A stretch of DNA of 64,000 nt from Candidatus Scalindua sp. SCAELEC01 (GCA_004282745.1 SHMT01000011.1:62001-126000); one strand, 5' to 3'. Positions 46,807-56,154 are shown, counted from the first letter of the stretch. Notes: generated by a model from the sequence alone, not told the origin. Translations and numbers: made by a program.

Positions 46807-47030
46807 TATATCCATCACGAATTGATTTTCGGTTTTCAGAACCAGATTTCACCAGAACTTTAGATCTTTCTCAATCACAAAATACTCGACTTAGGGCCCA
46901 GGATAAAACAACAGGCTATTTTTTCCTGCACCCTTAGCATTACTAAGCCTCCGGTTTTTGTTCAATCTAAAAATCAAAATTTCAGACAAACGCTTGCCCT
47001 GAAATTCCTAAAACCACTCCGTAATGGGTA
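46807..47030. repeat. Family B element (about 224 bp) carrying a nested family D element
   Basis: Matches the 182-bp family B copies end to end (TATATCCATCACGAATTG at the left, CACTCCGTAATGGGTA at the right). It is interrupted at the internal CTCGACTTAG motif by the family D unit at 46891-46937, which explains the extra length. Confidence 0.85.
46891..46937. repeat. Family D element nested in family B
   Basis: TTAG, then GGCCCAGGATAAAACAAC and ending TTTTTTCCTGCACCC, then TTAG. Uninterrupted family B copies have one TTAG at this place, so insertion duplicated TTAG (or TTA). Confidence 0.85.
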
Positions 47031-47425
47031 TTTTCGTGTTTGTGACACTTTTGATCCCTGTCTGAAAGGGTGGTCAGGTGGGTGCTGCATGCGAGTGAAG
47101 GATTCTGATCTGGATACGAGACGTCAGCCCGGCTTATCAGTCAATCGGAGGGACAAAAAGCCATGTTGTTTCTTTAATCAATTGATCCTTTTGGTTGCAG
47201 GCTACTTAAAGCCCATACAGTGGTTGGCGCTCGATGGTGTCTAACTAAGGGTCCTGGACCCTAAGGGTAATTCAACGTGACCTCAAATAAAAGCAGGTAG
47301 ATTTTGATGGGAATGATCTAAAAAACAGCCGTTCAGCTATCACGCATACCTCAGGTTACCAGCAACAGAAAAGTAGTCCCGCTTGAAAAGAAGAGATCAT
47401 ACAATAAATACACACAGGTGATAAA
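47031..47425. other. Intergenic, nothing recognised
   Basis: About 395 bp with no gene. A near-palindrome, TAAGGGTCCTGGACCCTA, occurs near 47250. The minus-strand rpsI stop lies at the right end, so this region should hold its terminator. Confidence 0.4.
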
Positions 47426-47824
47426 CTATCTCTTCGTCCACTGGAAACTCTTCCTGGCTCCTTTTTTACCATATTTTTTCCGCTCCACCATTCTGCTGTC
47501 ACGGGTGAGAAGATGCCCACTCCTCAAACTGTCCGCCAAAGCTTGGTCAGATTTGAGCAGAGCTCTTGCGATACCCAAAGATGTTGCTCCAGCTTGACCG
47601 GTAATACCACCACCGTTGACGTTGACAAAAACGTCATACTTTTCAAGACATTTCGTCGTTTTTAAAGGCAAGCAAACAACAAATCTATCTCTCTCCCTGG
47701 GGAAGAAATCTTCAATATTTTTTTTGTTTACCAGAATCGTTCCTGAACCTTCCTTGATACGAACTCTTGCTACCGATGTCTTGCGCCTCCCTGTGCCCCA
47801 ATAATAACCTGCTTTATCAATCAT
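47426..47824 (-). CDS. rpsI: 30S ribosomal protein S9
   Basis: Ribosomal protein of 132 residues, the usual length. It has GTGRRKTSVARVRI near the start, VNGGGITGQAGA, and the diagnostic C-terminus KKYGKKGARKSFQWTKR (the family normally ends KRR or SKR). It lies 19 bp after rplM on the same strand, the conserved bacterial order rplM-rpsI. Confidence 0.98.
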   Translation of the reverse strand: MIDKAGYYWGTGRRKTSVARVRIKEGSGTILVNKKNIEDFFPRERDRFVVCLPLKTTKCLEKYDVFVNVNGGGITGQAGATSLGIARALLKSDQALADSLRSGHLLTRDSRMVERKKYGKKGARKSFQWTKR

Positions 47825-47843
47825 TATACTCTATACCTTTTAT

Positions 47844-48275
47844 TTAAAGTTCCAAAATTTTTGGCTGTTGAGCTTCGTGAGGATGTTCTGCTCCAGCGTA
47901 AACCTTTAATTTTTTTAACATACCATTGCCAAGCTTTGTCTTTGGCAGCATACCTCTTACTGCTAACCGCGTTACCATATCAGGATGTTTTATCAACCAG
48001 GTTTTTACTGGATGTTTTTTGAACCCACCGGGATAACCTGAATGGGTATAGTATGCTTTATCCTCCATTTTGTTGCCGGTTAACTTTATCTTTTCAGCAT
48101 TAATCACAATAACAAAATCACCCGTATCAACGTGCGGTGTATATACCGGTTTTGTTTTGCCTTGCAGTATCATAGCAATTTTACAGGCCATTCTTCCTAA
48201 AACCTGATTTTTGGCATCAATCAGATACCAATCTCTCTCTACTGTTTCTGTTTTAGCTATATAAGTCTTAAGCAT
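47844..48275 (-). CDS. rplM: 50S ribosomal protein L13
   Basis: Ribosomal protein of 143 residues with the standard signatures [52 protein letters not shown] and [11 protein letters not shown]. It is first in the minus-strand pair with rpsI. The upstream 370 bp separate it from the divergent L,D-transpeptidase gene. Confidence 0.98.
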   Translation of the reverse strand: MLKTYIAKTETVERDWYLIDAKNQVLGRMACKIAMILQGKTKPVYTPHVDTGDFVIVINAEKIKLTGNKMEDKAYYTHSGYPGGFKKHPVKTWLIKHPDMVTRLAVRGMLPKTKLGNGMLKKLKVYAGAEHPHEAQQPKILEL

Positions 48276-48647
48276 GATATTCTAATACGCTTTCCTAAAT
48301 GTGGTTAAGTATCTATAAAATAACATCTATTGCGGGATAAATATATCACCCTCACGGTGGATGAGACTGAAGGTTTTGTACACCCAGCGAATGAGGCACA
48401 TATATATATCATAGATACTATATAGTGTCAATGTTATTATTTCAGGGTACATTTTAACTTGACATGAAAATCTTGCTGTGTTATTTTCGAAATTTCACAT
48501 ATACTCATTTTAGTATAGATGCATTTTTTCACCATGCTGCACAATGTTCTCTTTTTGGTGATGGATTATAGCAAGCGCTTTTAGAAAGAGAGAGATTTTT
48601 TTATTTTAGGTTAATAATCACACTAAAAATTTAAAAAAAGGAATTAA
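48276..48647. other. Divergent promoter region
   Basis: About 370 bp between rplM (minus) and the L,D-transpeptidase (plus), AT-rich. It includes the candidate promoter at 48459 for the plus strand. No repeat element or ribosomal-protein leader structure was recognised. Confidence 0.5.
48459..48487 (+). promoter_or_regulatory. Sigma-70-type promoter candidate
   Basis: TTGACA at 48459-48464, a 17-base spacer, then TATTTT at 48482-48487 (four of six consensus bases). It lies 160 bp ahead of the transpeptidase ATG. Confidence 0.4.
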
Positions 48648-49604
48648 ATGACTATTTTTCAACTACCCTTTAAAAAAATTGTTATTGCTAAACGCTTTCT
48701 ATCCATTTTTTTGCTTGTGAATCTGTTCTTTTTTTTCTGTCACAATATATTCAATGATACCGTTGTCGCGTTTGGCGACCATGAGGAGAAGGGTTTCATT
48801 TATGAAGATGACATAATGGAGATTCCCGATGAAAAGGTTGAGAGTAAAACTGAAAGAGGGGTTGCAAAGAAGGAGGTTACGGCGCATAAGGAGATGAGTC
48901 CAAATACACTTGACTTGGCATTAGGGTATATGAAAAAAGGGAGAAAGCACGAGGCGAGAAATATGTTGTCTGACCTGTATTTCACCGATGCTTTCTATAA
49001 TAAAAGAAAAGAGATAAAGAAGCAGCTCGATATGTTAAATGAAGAGTTGATATTTTCTCAGCTTCCAAGTCCTGACTCATTTATCTACACGGTTAAAGCT
49101 GGTGACAGTCTGGTTAAGATAGCCTCAAAATTTAATACATCGCATAAGCTCATTATGCGGATTAATCATAAAGGACGCTCTCTGATCAGAGTGGGAGAAC
49201 GTTTGAAAATTTTAAAAGGAGAGATTTCGCTTCTGGTAGACAAAAGCGATTTTACCTTGACGGTGTTATTGGATGGTCACTATATTAAACAATTTCCCGT
49301 TGGTATAGGGAAGTATAATAAAACACCGGAAGAGGTCTTCTATATTAAGGATAAATTAAAGAATCCTGTGTGGTACTCACCGGAAGGTGTATTTCCATTT
49401 GGTCATCCCAAAAATCTTTTGGGTACACGTTGGATGGGATTTGTTGAAAAAGAGGGGCTCTACGGTTACGGAATTCATGGAACCGCGGACCCAGACTCAA
49501 TTGGTAAGGCAATGTCAAATGGATGCATTCGATTAAAGAATGAGGATGTTGAGGAACTTTTTGACTTTGTAGAAACGAAGACAAAGGTCGTCATACAAGG
49601 GTAG
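48648..49604 (+). CDS. LysM-L,D-transpeptidase (YkuD family)
   Basis: Exported cell-wall enzyme, 318 residues. A signal or membrane anchor (about 13-33, FLSIFLLVNLFFFFCHNIF) is followed by a linker. A LysM peptidoglycan-binding domain (about 145-190) begins YTVKAGDSLVKIASKF. A YkuD domain (about 195-318) has the catalytic motif HGTADPDSIGKAMSNGCIRL with the nucleophile C293. The family cross-links peptidoglycan or attaches proteins to it. Its presence implies a peptidoglycan wall, of interest if the host is a planctomycete. An AAGGAA site precedes the ATG. It is divergent from rplM. Confidence 0.93.
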   Translation: MTIFQLPFKKIVIAKRFLSIFLLVNLFFFFCHNIFNDTVVAFGDHEEKGFIYEDDIMEIPDEKVESKTERGVAKKEVTAHKEMSPNTLDLALGYMKKGRKHEARNMLSDLYFTDAFYNKRKEIKKQLDMLNEELIFSQLPSPDSFIYTVKAGDSLVKIASKFNTSHKLIMRINHKGRSLIRVGERLKILKGEISLLVDKSDFTLTVLLDGHYIKQFPVGIGKYNKTPEEVFYIKDKLKNPVWYSPEGVFPFGHPKNLLGTRWMGFVEKEGLYGYGIHGTADPDSIGKAMSNGCIRLKNEDVEELFDFVETKTKVVIQG

Positions 49605-49858
49605 AAAATAGGGGCTATTAAACAGCCTGAGAACCACTTTAATTCTTCCCGCTCTATTACCACGGGTTAGCGCTCTGAGTACTCACCTTTTGCGTTTGGA
49701 TTGTGTCCGATTCCCCTTGTTTTAAGTGATGAGTATCTATGTTCATGCATAGCTCTTGAAATCGTATTGGCCAGAGCATGTTAGTCTGGTTTGTCGGTTG
49801 CACAGGGCATGATTTTATCAACTATACCTTATTATCGTTACTTATCTTCAGGTGAAGA

Positions 49859-50893
49859 ATGGTCGATGTTCTGTCAAGATATTCCCAGCAAACACTATTC
49901 CATCCAATAGGAATCGATCATCAAAAAAGTTTAATGCAGAGTTATGCTGTTGTGGTGGGTTGCGGCGCTCTTGGTAGTGTTTCAGCGTGTTATCTTGTTC
50001 GTGCCGGTATTGGACATATTAGAATTATTGATAGAGATTTTATAGAAGAGTGTAATCTTCAAAGACAAATCCTTTTTGACGAAGAAGATATTCGCAATAA
50101 CCTTCCCAAAGCGGTTGTTGCAGAGAATAAGTTGAAACGGGTAAATTCTCACGTAAACATAGAGGGGGTTGTTGCCGATGTTAATCACACGAACATTGAA
50201 GAGCTGGTTAGCGGTGCTGACATCATCCTTGACGGAACCGATAATTTCGAAACGCGATTTCTTATTAATGATGTATGTGTGAAGCATAATATTCCGTGGA
50301 TATATGGGGCCTGCATAGGGAGCAAGGGGTTGACGATGAATATTGTCCCTTCAGAGACGCCCTGTTTACGGTGTGTTTTTCACTCTTTACCTCAAACCGG
50401 AACCTTTCCTACCTGTAACACTGCAGGAATTATTGGACCCATTGCAAGTATAATCGCATCCATTCAAGTAACAGAGGCGATCAAGATTCTCATCAAGGAT
50501 TTTGAATCTATGAGTAGAAGGCTTTTCGATATAGATGTCTGGAATACAAAATTCAGACAGTTGGATGTTCAAGCCTTGAGAAAATTGAATGATTGCCCTG
50601 CTTGCAAATTAAGTAATTATGAGTTTCTCAATGCAGAGGAGGGCATTCTGACAACCCTTCTCTGTGGTAAAAATGCTATACAGATTACGTATCGAAATGT
50701 TGGAAAGGCAAATATTGAACAATTAGCAGAAAGATTACGATCGACAATGGACGTTAGCTGTAACGAATTCATGTTACGATTTAAGGTCGACGATATTGGA
50801 TTTACCCTCTTTCCCGATGGAAGGGCCATAATCACCGGTACAGAAGATAAGAATATGGCAAAGGGGCTCTATGCAAAATACCTCGGCATGTAG
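49859..50893 (+). CDS. ThiF/MoeB/HesA-type E1-like adenylyltransferase
   Basis: A 344-residue enzyme of the E1-like family that adenylates the C-terminus of a ubiquitin-like sulfur carrier. The nucleotide loop is VVGCGALGSVSACYL, with DRDFIEECNLQRQ (adenylation), the aspartate pair in DGTDNFETR, and TCNTAGIIGP in place of the MoeB catalytic loop. Zinc cysteine pairs are PCLRC and CPAC. About 90 C-terminal residues beyond the E1 core (from LTTLLCGKNAIQI) resemble the tail of some ThiF-like proteins. A ribosome site AGGTGA precedes the ATG. No ThiS, MoaD or other carrier gene is nearby, so thiamine versus molybdopterin use is undecided. The stop is at 50891, next to a family A element. Confidence 0.88.
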   Translation: MVDVLSRYSQQTLFHPIGIDHQKSLMQSYAVVVGCGALGSVSACYLVRAGIGHIRIIDRDFIEECNLQRQILFDEEDIRNNLPKAVVAENKLKRVNSHVNIEGVVADVNHTNIEELVSGADIILDGTDNFETRFLINDVCVKHNIPWIYGACIGSKGLTMNIVPSETPCLRCVFHSLPQTGTFPTCNTAGIIGPIASIIASIQVTEAIKILIKDFESMSRRLFDIDVWNTKFRQLDVQALRKLNDCPACKLSNYEFLNAEEGILTTLLCGKNAIQITYRNVGKANIEQLAERLRSTMDVSCNEFMLRFKVDDIGFTLFPDGRAIITGTEDKNMAKGLYAKYLGM

Positions 50894-50896
50894 TGT

Positions 50897-51020
50897 AGTG
50901 GTTGAACCAACTACCCATCTACTACGTTGCTGTAAAAATTTCGTAATCCTCACGTACTTGAGTACGCTCAGGTTACGGAATTTTTACGCGCCTTGTACCT
51001 GGGCAGTTGGTTCAACCACT
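50897..51020 (-). repeat. Family A element, reversed, diverged (124 bp)
   Basis: Begins AGTGGTTGAACC, then TACCCATCTACTACG, and ends TTGGTTCAACCACT. It starts three bases after the ThiF-like stop codon. The flanks do not match as a target duplication. Confidence 0.75.
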
Positions 51021-51450
51021 GGGAATTAGTGATAGCGATCAGGCCATCTTTGTCCGATCTACAATTACCAAATAATCACAACGCAGCTAAGGCTGCGTTC
51101 CGGTTCAACTCAATCAGATCGACTAAATCGGACCTAAACTGGAGCATTATAAATTGTAAAGTTAACTTTTCGAACCCTTACTACAATAATTCCGTAATAC
51201 TCACGTGCTTGAGTACGCTCCGGTTGCGGAATTTTTACGCGCCTTTTATACCCATCGCAAATTGATTTTTGGTTTTCAGATCCCGATTTCACATGAAATT
51301 TACATTTTCCTCAATCACAAAATCCTCGATTTAGTATTACTAAGCCTCTGGTTTTGTTCAATCGAAAAATAAAATTTCACGCAAACTCCTGACCTGAAAT
51401 TCCAAAAAGCATTCTGCAATGAGTATATCTGGGAAGTTGGTTCAACCACT
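51021..51450 (-). repeat. Second family A copy, split by a family B element
   Basis: A family A right part is visible from about 51180 (ATTCCGTAATACTCACGTGC, GGAATTTTTACGCGCC) and resumes after 51428 as TCTGGGAAGTTGGTTCAACCACT. The family B unit at 51247-51427 lies inside it. The left end of this copy cannot be traced before about 51170. Confidence 0.7.
51247..51427. repeat. Family B element nested in family A
   Basis: TATACCCATCGCAAATTG to CTGCAATGAGTATA, 181 bp. The uninterrupted family A text here reads CGCCTTGTACCTGGG; with the element it is CGCCTTTTA then TATCTGGG, consistent with insertion at TA with TA duplication. Confidence 0.85.
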
Positions 51451-51522
51451 ATATAATCTTAACCCCACTAAAACCAAAGTCCCCCTTTGAAGGGGGATTG
51501 GGGGGATGTTATTTCCCATTGC

Positions 51523-52267
51523 TTATATACTGTGAATCACTTCGAATGAGAAATCAAGCGGGCTTTTTGCCTCTTTTACTGTCGAACTCTTTATTGTATG
51601 GGGATAAATCATCGTGGTCCTGACATCGCTATGCCCCAGCAGTTCCTGAATAGTATGTATATCATAATTGGTTTGCAACAGATGAGAGGCAAAGCTATGG
51701 CGGAACGTATATGCTGAGCCGCGCTTACCTATCTTCGATTTTCTGACTGCCAGTTTAATTGCCTTCTGCACATGAGATTCATGCAGATGGTACCTTCTAT
51801 ATTCACCCGTCTCCGGAGCGAGAGTCAATGTCTTTGCAGGGAAAAACCATTGCCAGACCAGTTCCTTTGCGCAATTTTTGTACTCTTACCTAACAAGTAA
51901 AACCCGTCCGACGGTGTCATCCGGGCAGGCAGGAAAGTACTGGAATAATTCGCATCCAGGTCCATTTGATAAAGGTGCTTAACGAGTTCAAGATGTGCTT
52001 TCAGCTCCGGCGGAATTGTCTCTGGAAGAGGCGCCGTCCTCTCCTTTTTCCCTTTCCCATCATGTACGGTTAAAATACACGCGTCAAAATTGAAATTATT
52101 GACACGGAGATTCATACATTCGAACAAACGAAGTCCACATCTATATGACAATAATCAAGATAATAGCGTTACCATTTTCTGTAATGATTCTGGCACTCGT
52201 TAGGAATCCTGTTATTGGCAAGAGCGGAATTGAAACGAACAGATACTTCAGATGAAATACTCAGCAT
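51523..52267 (-). pseudogene. Integron-type tyrosine recombinase, decayed
   Basis: A broken site-specific recombinase of the IntI type, in three frames. An N-terminal stub (52169-52267) begins MLSISSEVSVRF and ends at TAA. After a deletion of the central part, 51825-52151 resumes with YRCGLRLFECMNLRV (the catalytic Arg box), then VHDGKGKKERTAPLPE. A frameshift near 51830-51870 then leads to 51523-51828, with HHLHE-like YRRYHLHESHVQKA, the box YTFRHSFASHLLQ, LLGHSDVRTTMIYPHT and the catalytic Y. The usual HxxR histidine is Y here (YTFR). The gene cannot make an active enzyme. No gene-cassette array or attC sites were recognised nearby. Confidence 0.85.
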
Positions 52268-52294
52268 AGTGGGATATCGTTATATCAAAGATAC

Positions 52295-52476
52295 TATACC
52301 CATTACGAAGTGGTTTTAGGAATTTCAGGGCAAGAGTTTGTCTGAAATTTTGATTTTTCGATTGAACAAAACCGGAGGCTTAGTAATGCTAAGTCGAGTA
52401 TTTTGTGATTGAGAAAGATTTAAAGTTCTGGTGAAATCTGGTTCTGAAAACCGAAAACCAATTCGTGATGGGTATA
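52295..52476. repeat. Family B element (182 bp), reversed
   Basis: TATACCCATTACGAAGTGG at the left and CCAATTCGTGATGGGTATA at the right, the best-matched inverted ends of the family. The internal motif CTAAGTCGAG is reversed relative to the copy at 16093. Confidence 0.85.
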
Positions 52477-52756
52477 TACAGCTAAGTAATTATGGAACAT
52501 ACTTGACACTTGTCAAATATGTTTTAAAATCCGTTACTATACAGAACCGATAGAATAACCTGTTTCTCACCAAAAAACGGATTACATTTTTTGTGCGGAA
52601 ACACACCTGCCCGAATGAACCGTTCAGGCGGGTACCCAAAAGGGAGTGAAGCAACGACATGAATGATATTGCCCGCCCGGCCAATAGGAGATTTGTCAGC
52701 CCAGACTCTCTCTAGAGATCGGGACGCACTTATTCGACAGAACTAACGAATAAACC

Positions 52757-54121
52757 ATGCCAGTAAAAGTAAAAAAAAGGACCGGTCAATTACCAGAATT
52801 TTGGGACCGGAGTATTATTTTCTTTGCTAACGTCCTCTCTATCTTTTTTGAAAACTGTGGAGAGGTAGAGAGCCTCAAAGAAGAGATTGAGGGTTTGGAG
52901 ACGTATGGAGGCAGGCTGATCCCGATTATCGATATTTTATTTAGGGGAGAGAATAATCTGCTTGTCCTGGAAAAATCTCCTGATGAAACGTTAATGAGTT
53001 ATTTCCAGAAAGCACTTGGTTTGAGCCTTCCTGACATAGTGATTGTACCCCATTCTGAATACACTACGATTCTGCCAAATGTAGACAAAATGAGCCGAGA
53101 AGAGATTACGTCTTCTTTAACGTCAATTTGTCAGCATGAGGCGGCATGGATCGATGGTTTTGTGAGCGATTCGGTATTGATACAGGTTGCTAAAGCGCTC
53201 AATAAACTGACGATTAGCAGCCTTGAAGGGAGTAAGAAAGGGAACAATAAATATCTGCTCCATTACTATTTGTCTGAAAAAGGATACCCCGTCTTTGATA
53301 CATTTTCAGCATCTTCACCGGGTGATGTCTCCTCGTGCGTCACTATGCTTCGGAATAAAGGTTATCAGGAGGTAGTTGTGAAAGCTCAAATCGGTGCCTC
53401 TGGAATCGGTATGATTAAGTTATCTACCGCTTCGTTTCGCACACAAGATATTCCTGAGCATATTTTTTTTGAAGGCCCCTGTATGGTGCAAGGGTGGCTT
53501 GACGGGACTACTGAAAACGTTTGTCATTTGGGTTCGCCAAGTGTTCAAATGTTTCTCGATGATGAAACAGTTACGCTTTATGACATAACGGAACAGATTC
53601 TGAGTGAAGATAGCATTCATGAAGGCAACCTCTCACCTCCGCCCTATTTTTCTCCGGGAGATTGTGTTTACGAAGAGCTGATGAGGCAGTCTACATCAGC
53701 GGCAGCGTGGTTGCATGACCAGGGATATAGGGGGACGGCCAGTATCGATTTTCTTGTTGTAGATCGTCTGGGTAACATTGAGGTGAGGGCTTGTGAAATC
53801 AATGCTCGGGTAACGGGTGCTACCTACCCATCGGTCCTTGCACGTCATTTCATGCCCCATGGGGCGTGGGTAATGCGTAATCTGAGGTTTATATTGCCAC
53901 TGAGGGACACGAGTATCTTGGCAATATTGGAAGAGAGCGGAAAGCTCTATCACCCAGGACTGAAAAGGGGCATCATGCCCGTAAATTTCAATCTTGATGA
54001 AAAGAGCGGTATCCAAAAAGGTCAGTTTCTCTGCTTGGGAAGAGACCCGGAAGATTGTTTAAGACTGTTTAAAGAGATAGAATCAATTTTACCCGTCAGG
54101 TGGTTTACTGATAGGGACTAG
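52757..54121 (+). CDS. ATP-grasp peptide ligase-like protein
   Basis: A 454-residue cytoplasmic ATP-grasp enzyme. The N-terminal ~145 residues resemble a pre-ATP-grasp domain (SIIFFANVLSIFF). The ATP-binding region has KGNNKYLLHYYLSEKGYPV, VVVKAQIGASGIGM, and later ASIDFLVVDRLG and EINARVTGATYPS, the metal-binding end of the fold. The pattern recalls PGM1-type peptide ligases that join peptides to unusual amino acids; that is a family-level guess. A 98-bp gap separates it from an M20 peptidase gene on the same strand, so the two probably build and trim, or activate and recycle, the same amide product. No ribosome site is obvious at the ATG. Confidence 0.82.
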   Translation: MPVKVKKRTGQLPEFWDRSIIFFANVLSIFFENCGEVESLKEEIEGLETYGGRLIPIIDILFRGENNLLVLEKSPDETLMSYFQKALGLSLPDIVIVPHSEYTTILPNVDKMSREEITSSLTSICQHEAAWIDGFVSDSVLIQVAKALNKLTISSLEGSKKGNNKYLLHYYLSEKGYPVFDTFSASSPGDVSSCVTMLRNKGYQEVVVKAQIGASGIGMIKLSTASFRTQDIPEHIFFEGPCMVQGWLDGTTENVCHLGSPSVQMFLDDETVTLYDITEQILSEDSIHEGNLSPPPYFSPGDCVYEELMRQSTSAAAWLHDQGYRGTASIDFLVVDRLGNIEVRACEINARVTGATYPSVLARHFMPHGAWVMRNLRFILPLRDTSILAILEESGKLYHPGLKRGIMPVNFNLDEKSGIQKGQFLCLGRDPEDCLRLFKEIESILPVRWFTDRD

Positions 54122-54218
54122 TACCTTAATAAAACTATTATGACCAACATAGGTAAATAAATTTACGATTTAAGATTTGGGATTTACGATTTTATTAAAA
54201 GAGTATGGATGAAGTTCA

Positions 54219-55340
54219 ATGACACAATCATCAACTGAATTGCAGAGAAGGCTCGTTGCCTTAACGAGAGACTTGATTTTAATTCCAAGTGATGCCTCAC
54301 GCCCGAATGATATCTCAAGGTGCTTCGAATTTGTGAGCAATCACGTTGAAACGTTGGATACTATCACCATAAAGAAATATTGTCATAAAGGAATACCCTC
54401 TATGGTTATCCTTCCCAAAAATGTCCTAAAACCGAAAGTACTTTTTTGTGCCCATCTTGATGTTATCACCCACCCGGACACACAGGATTATCGTTCTCAG
54501 ATAGCTGATGGCAGGATTTACGGACCGGGATCAGCCGATATGAAAGGGCCACTGGCAATCCTTCTTGAGATATTTAGAAGTTTCCATACAAGATATGACA
54601 ATCTTTCGCTCGGTCTCGTAATTACCTCTGATGAGGAAGTGGGGGGTGAATCAGGTATTCGGTTTCTTTTTGATGAGATTGGGCTTCGGTGTGATATTGC
54701 TATGATTCCAGACGGAGGCTCTCTTCATGAAGTAATCGTTGAGGAGAAAGGGATTCTTCATCTTAAAATCCAGTGTCTGGGGCACTCTTCACATGCTGCC
54801 CGCCCATGGCTGGCTGATAACCCTCTGGAACGTATCATCGATGCAATAACGCGTCTTCGGCAACATTTTGCATCGTCTTATACTCAGGATAATAGCCACT
54901 GGCATCCTACTTGTGCCTTGACGATTGTTCGCACCTCCAATGAGTCGTTAAATCGTATTCCATCAGAAGCCGAAGCGACCCTTGATATCCGCTTTCCAAA
55001 ACCATATTCGGTAAATGATATGAAGAGACAGGTTTGTGAGCTGCTGGGAGAGGGCATCGACGTCAGCACAGTGATAAGTGCCGAACCCACCCATCTTTCA
55101 CCTGATGCTGACTATCTCAGGGTGACTGAGTCATTAACGGGAAGGGCGACGACTCTTTGCAGGGAAGATGGGGGAAGTGATGCCCGTTTTGTGGGAAAGC
55201 ATGATATTCCCGTTATCGTGTCGCGACCAACAGTAGGTGAATTACACTCTAAAGGGGAGTGGATCGACATCTCAACAATGGAGACCTTTTACCGTATTTA
55301 TGAGGCTTATCTCAAACAGAAACTACTAAACGGTTCATAG
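54219..55340 (+). CDS. M20-family metallopeptidase (ArgE/DapE/CPG2-like)
   Basis: A 373-residue two-zinc hydrolase. The catalytic motifs are FCAHLDVITH (first zinc ligand and D), GPGSADMKGP (bridging D), SDEEVGG (catalytic E-E), IPDGG (ligand D) and the late histidine in GELHSKGEWID. The dimerisation lid sits between GHSSHAARP and RTSNESLNRIPSE. The family removes amino or acyl groups from small peptides or N-acyl amino acids (ArgE, DapE, carboxypeptidase G2). The specificity is not apparent. Its closeness to the ATP-grasp ligase at 52757 suggests the same pathway. Confidence 0.93.
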   Translation: MTQSSTELQRRLVALTRDLILIPSDASRPNDISRCFEFVSNHVETLDTITIKKYCHKGIPSMVILPKNVLKPKVLFCAHLDVITHPDTQDYRSQIADGRIYGPGSADMKGPLAILLEIFRSFHTRYDNLSLGLVITSDEEVGGESGIRFLFDEIGLRCDIAMIPDGGSLHEVIVEEKGILHLKIQCLGHSSHAARPWLADNPLERIIDAITRLRQHFASSYTQDNSHWHPTCALTIVRTSNESLNRIPSEAEATLDIRFPKPYSVNDMKRQVCELLGEGIDVSTVISAEPTHLSPDADYLRVTESLTGRATTLCREDGGSDARFVGKHDIPVIVSRPTVGELHSKGEWIDISTMETFYRIYEAYLKQKLLNGS

Positions 55341-55644
55341 TTTTGGCACTTTAAGCAATAGACACCACGCACCCACCTTGTCCTTAAACCGTTCACAATC
55401 GTCGATTATATCAACAAAACACTATTACCAACTCATGAGAATCTTAATTTATCTCTTGACTTTTATCCGTTTTTGATGTTATAAAGAGCATGCAGCGTTA
55501 GTGCTTGTATTAGTCAATGTAGCACAGAGCTGCCTCGAACTTGAGCCAAAGCGATTTTCTCTATGATGTGCGAAAACCGCCTTGGTTTTTTTTTTTTTGA
55601 GTTATCAGATGAGTATACTTCAATAATTTCTAAGCTCCTTATCT
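55341..55644. other. Intergenic, nothing recognised
   Basis: About 300 bp between the M20 peptidase and a family A element. No gene and no strong promoter. TTTTGGCACTTTAAGC near 55341 looks like a sigma-54 core but the spacing is wrong. Confidence 0.4.
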
Positions 55645-55791
55645 AGTGTCTGAACAAAAACCCTGTGTTTGAATGAAAAGTGCCCAGGTACAAGGCGCGT
55701 AACAATATCGTAACCGGAACGTACAATTGTACTTGAAGATTTCGAAATTGTTGCAGCAACGTAGTAGATGGGTAGTTTTCGTTCAAACACT
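55645..55791 (+). repeat. Family A element, intact (147 bp), ATCT target duplication
   Basis: AGTGTCTGAACAAAAACCC to TTTTCGTTCAAACACT, flanked by ATCT at 55641-55644 and 55792-55795. It is nearly identical to the copies at 37359 and 63413, which points to recent movement. Confidence 0.93.
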
Positions 55792-55976
55792 ATCTAATAA
55801 TTTTGTCTAGATATTCCGGTTAAGGTTAGTAATGCCATATTTTGTTATTTTTTAAAATAACAAATAACAAATAATTGTTAGTAACCGATAACAATTATAA
55901 AATTCGGGAATTTTAAAAAGATGTAACTATCTACCGCATAACACAATAGGAGTTTTCGCTGAATTTGCAATTTTGC

Positions 55977-55991
55977 TGGCATTATATTTGC
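55977..55991 (+). promoter_or_regulatory. Sigma-54 promoter candidate
   Basis: TGGCAT (55977-55982), five bases, TTGC (55988-55991). The core and spacing are right. The next gene, the PocR-type activator at 56448, is 457 bp away, so the transcript may have a long leader or another product. Confidence 0.5.
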
Positions 55992-56154
55992 CGGTTATGG
56001 TTGCTTTCTTAATCGAGAATTGTATGAGCTTGGACCATTAAGTTGACAAATGTCTGATTTGTTATGGCTTGAGAAGGTAAACGATCCAAGCCTGGACGAA
56101 AAGAGCTGGTCCGGTATCCAAATTCTGTAATAGTGATAGGGTTTTTGCTTTTAC

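Noticed and set aside
52490-52684. 64-codon minus-strand frame
   Set aside because: Low-complexity translation with no ribosome site, between a family B element and the ATP-grasp gene.
55341-55362. Possible sigma-54 site TGGCAC..GC
   Set aside because: The GC element is two bases closer than allowed.
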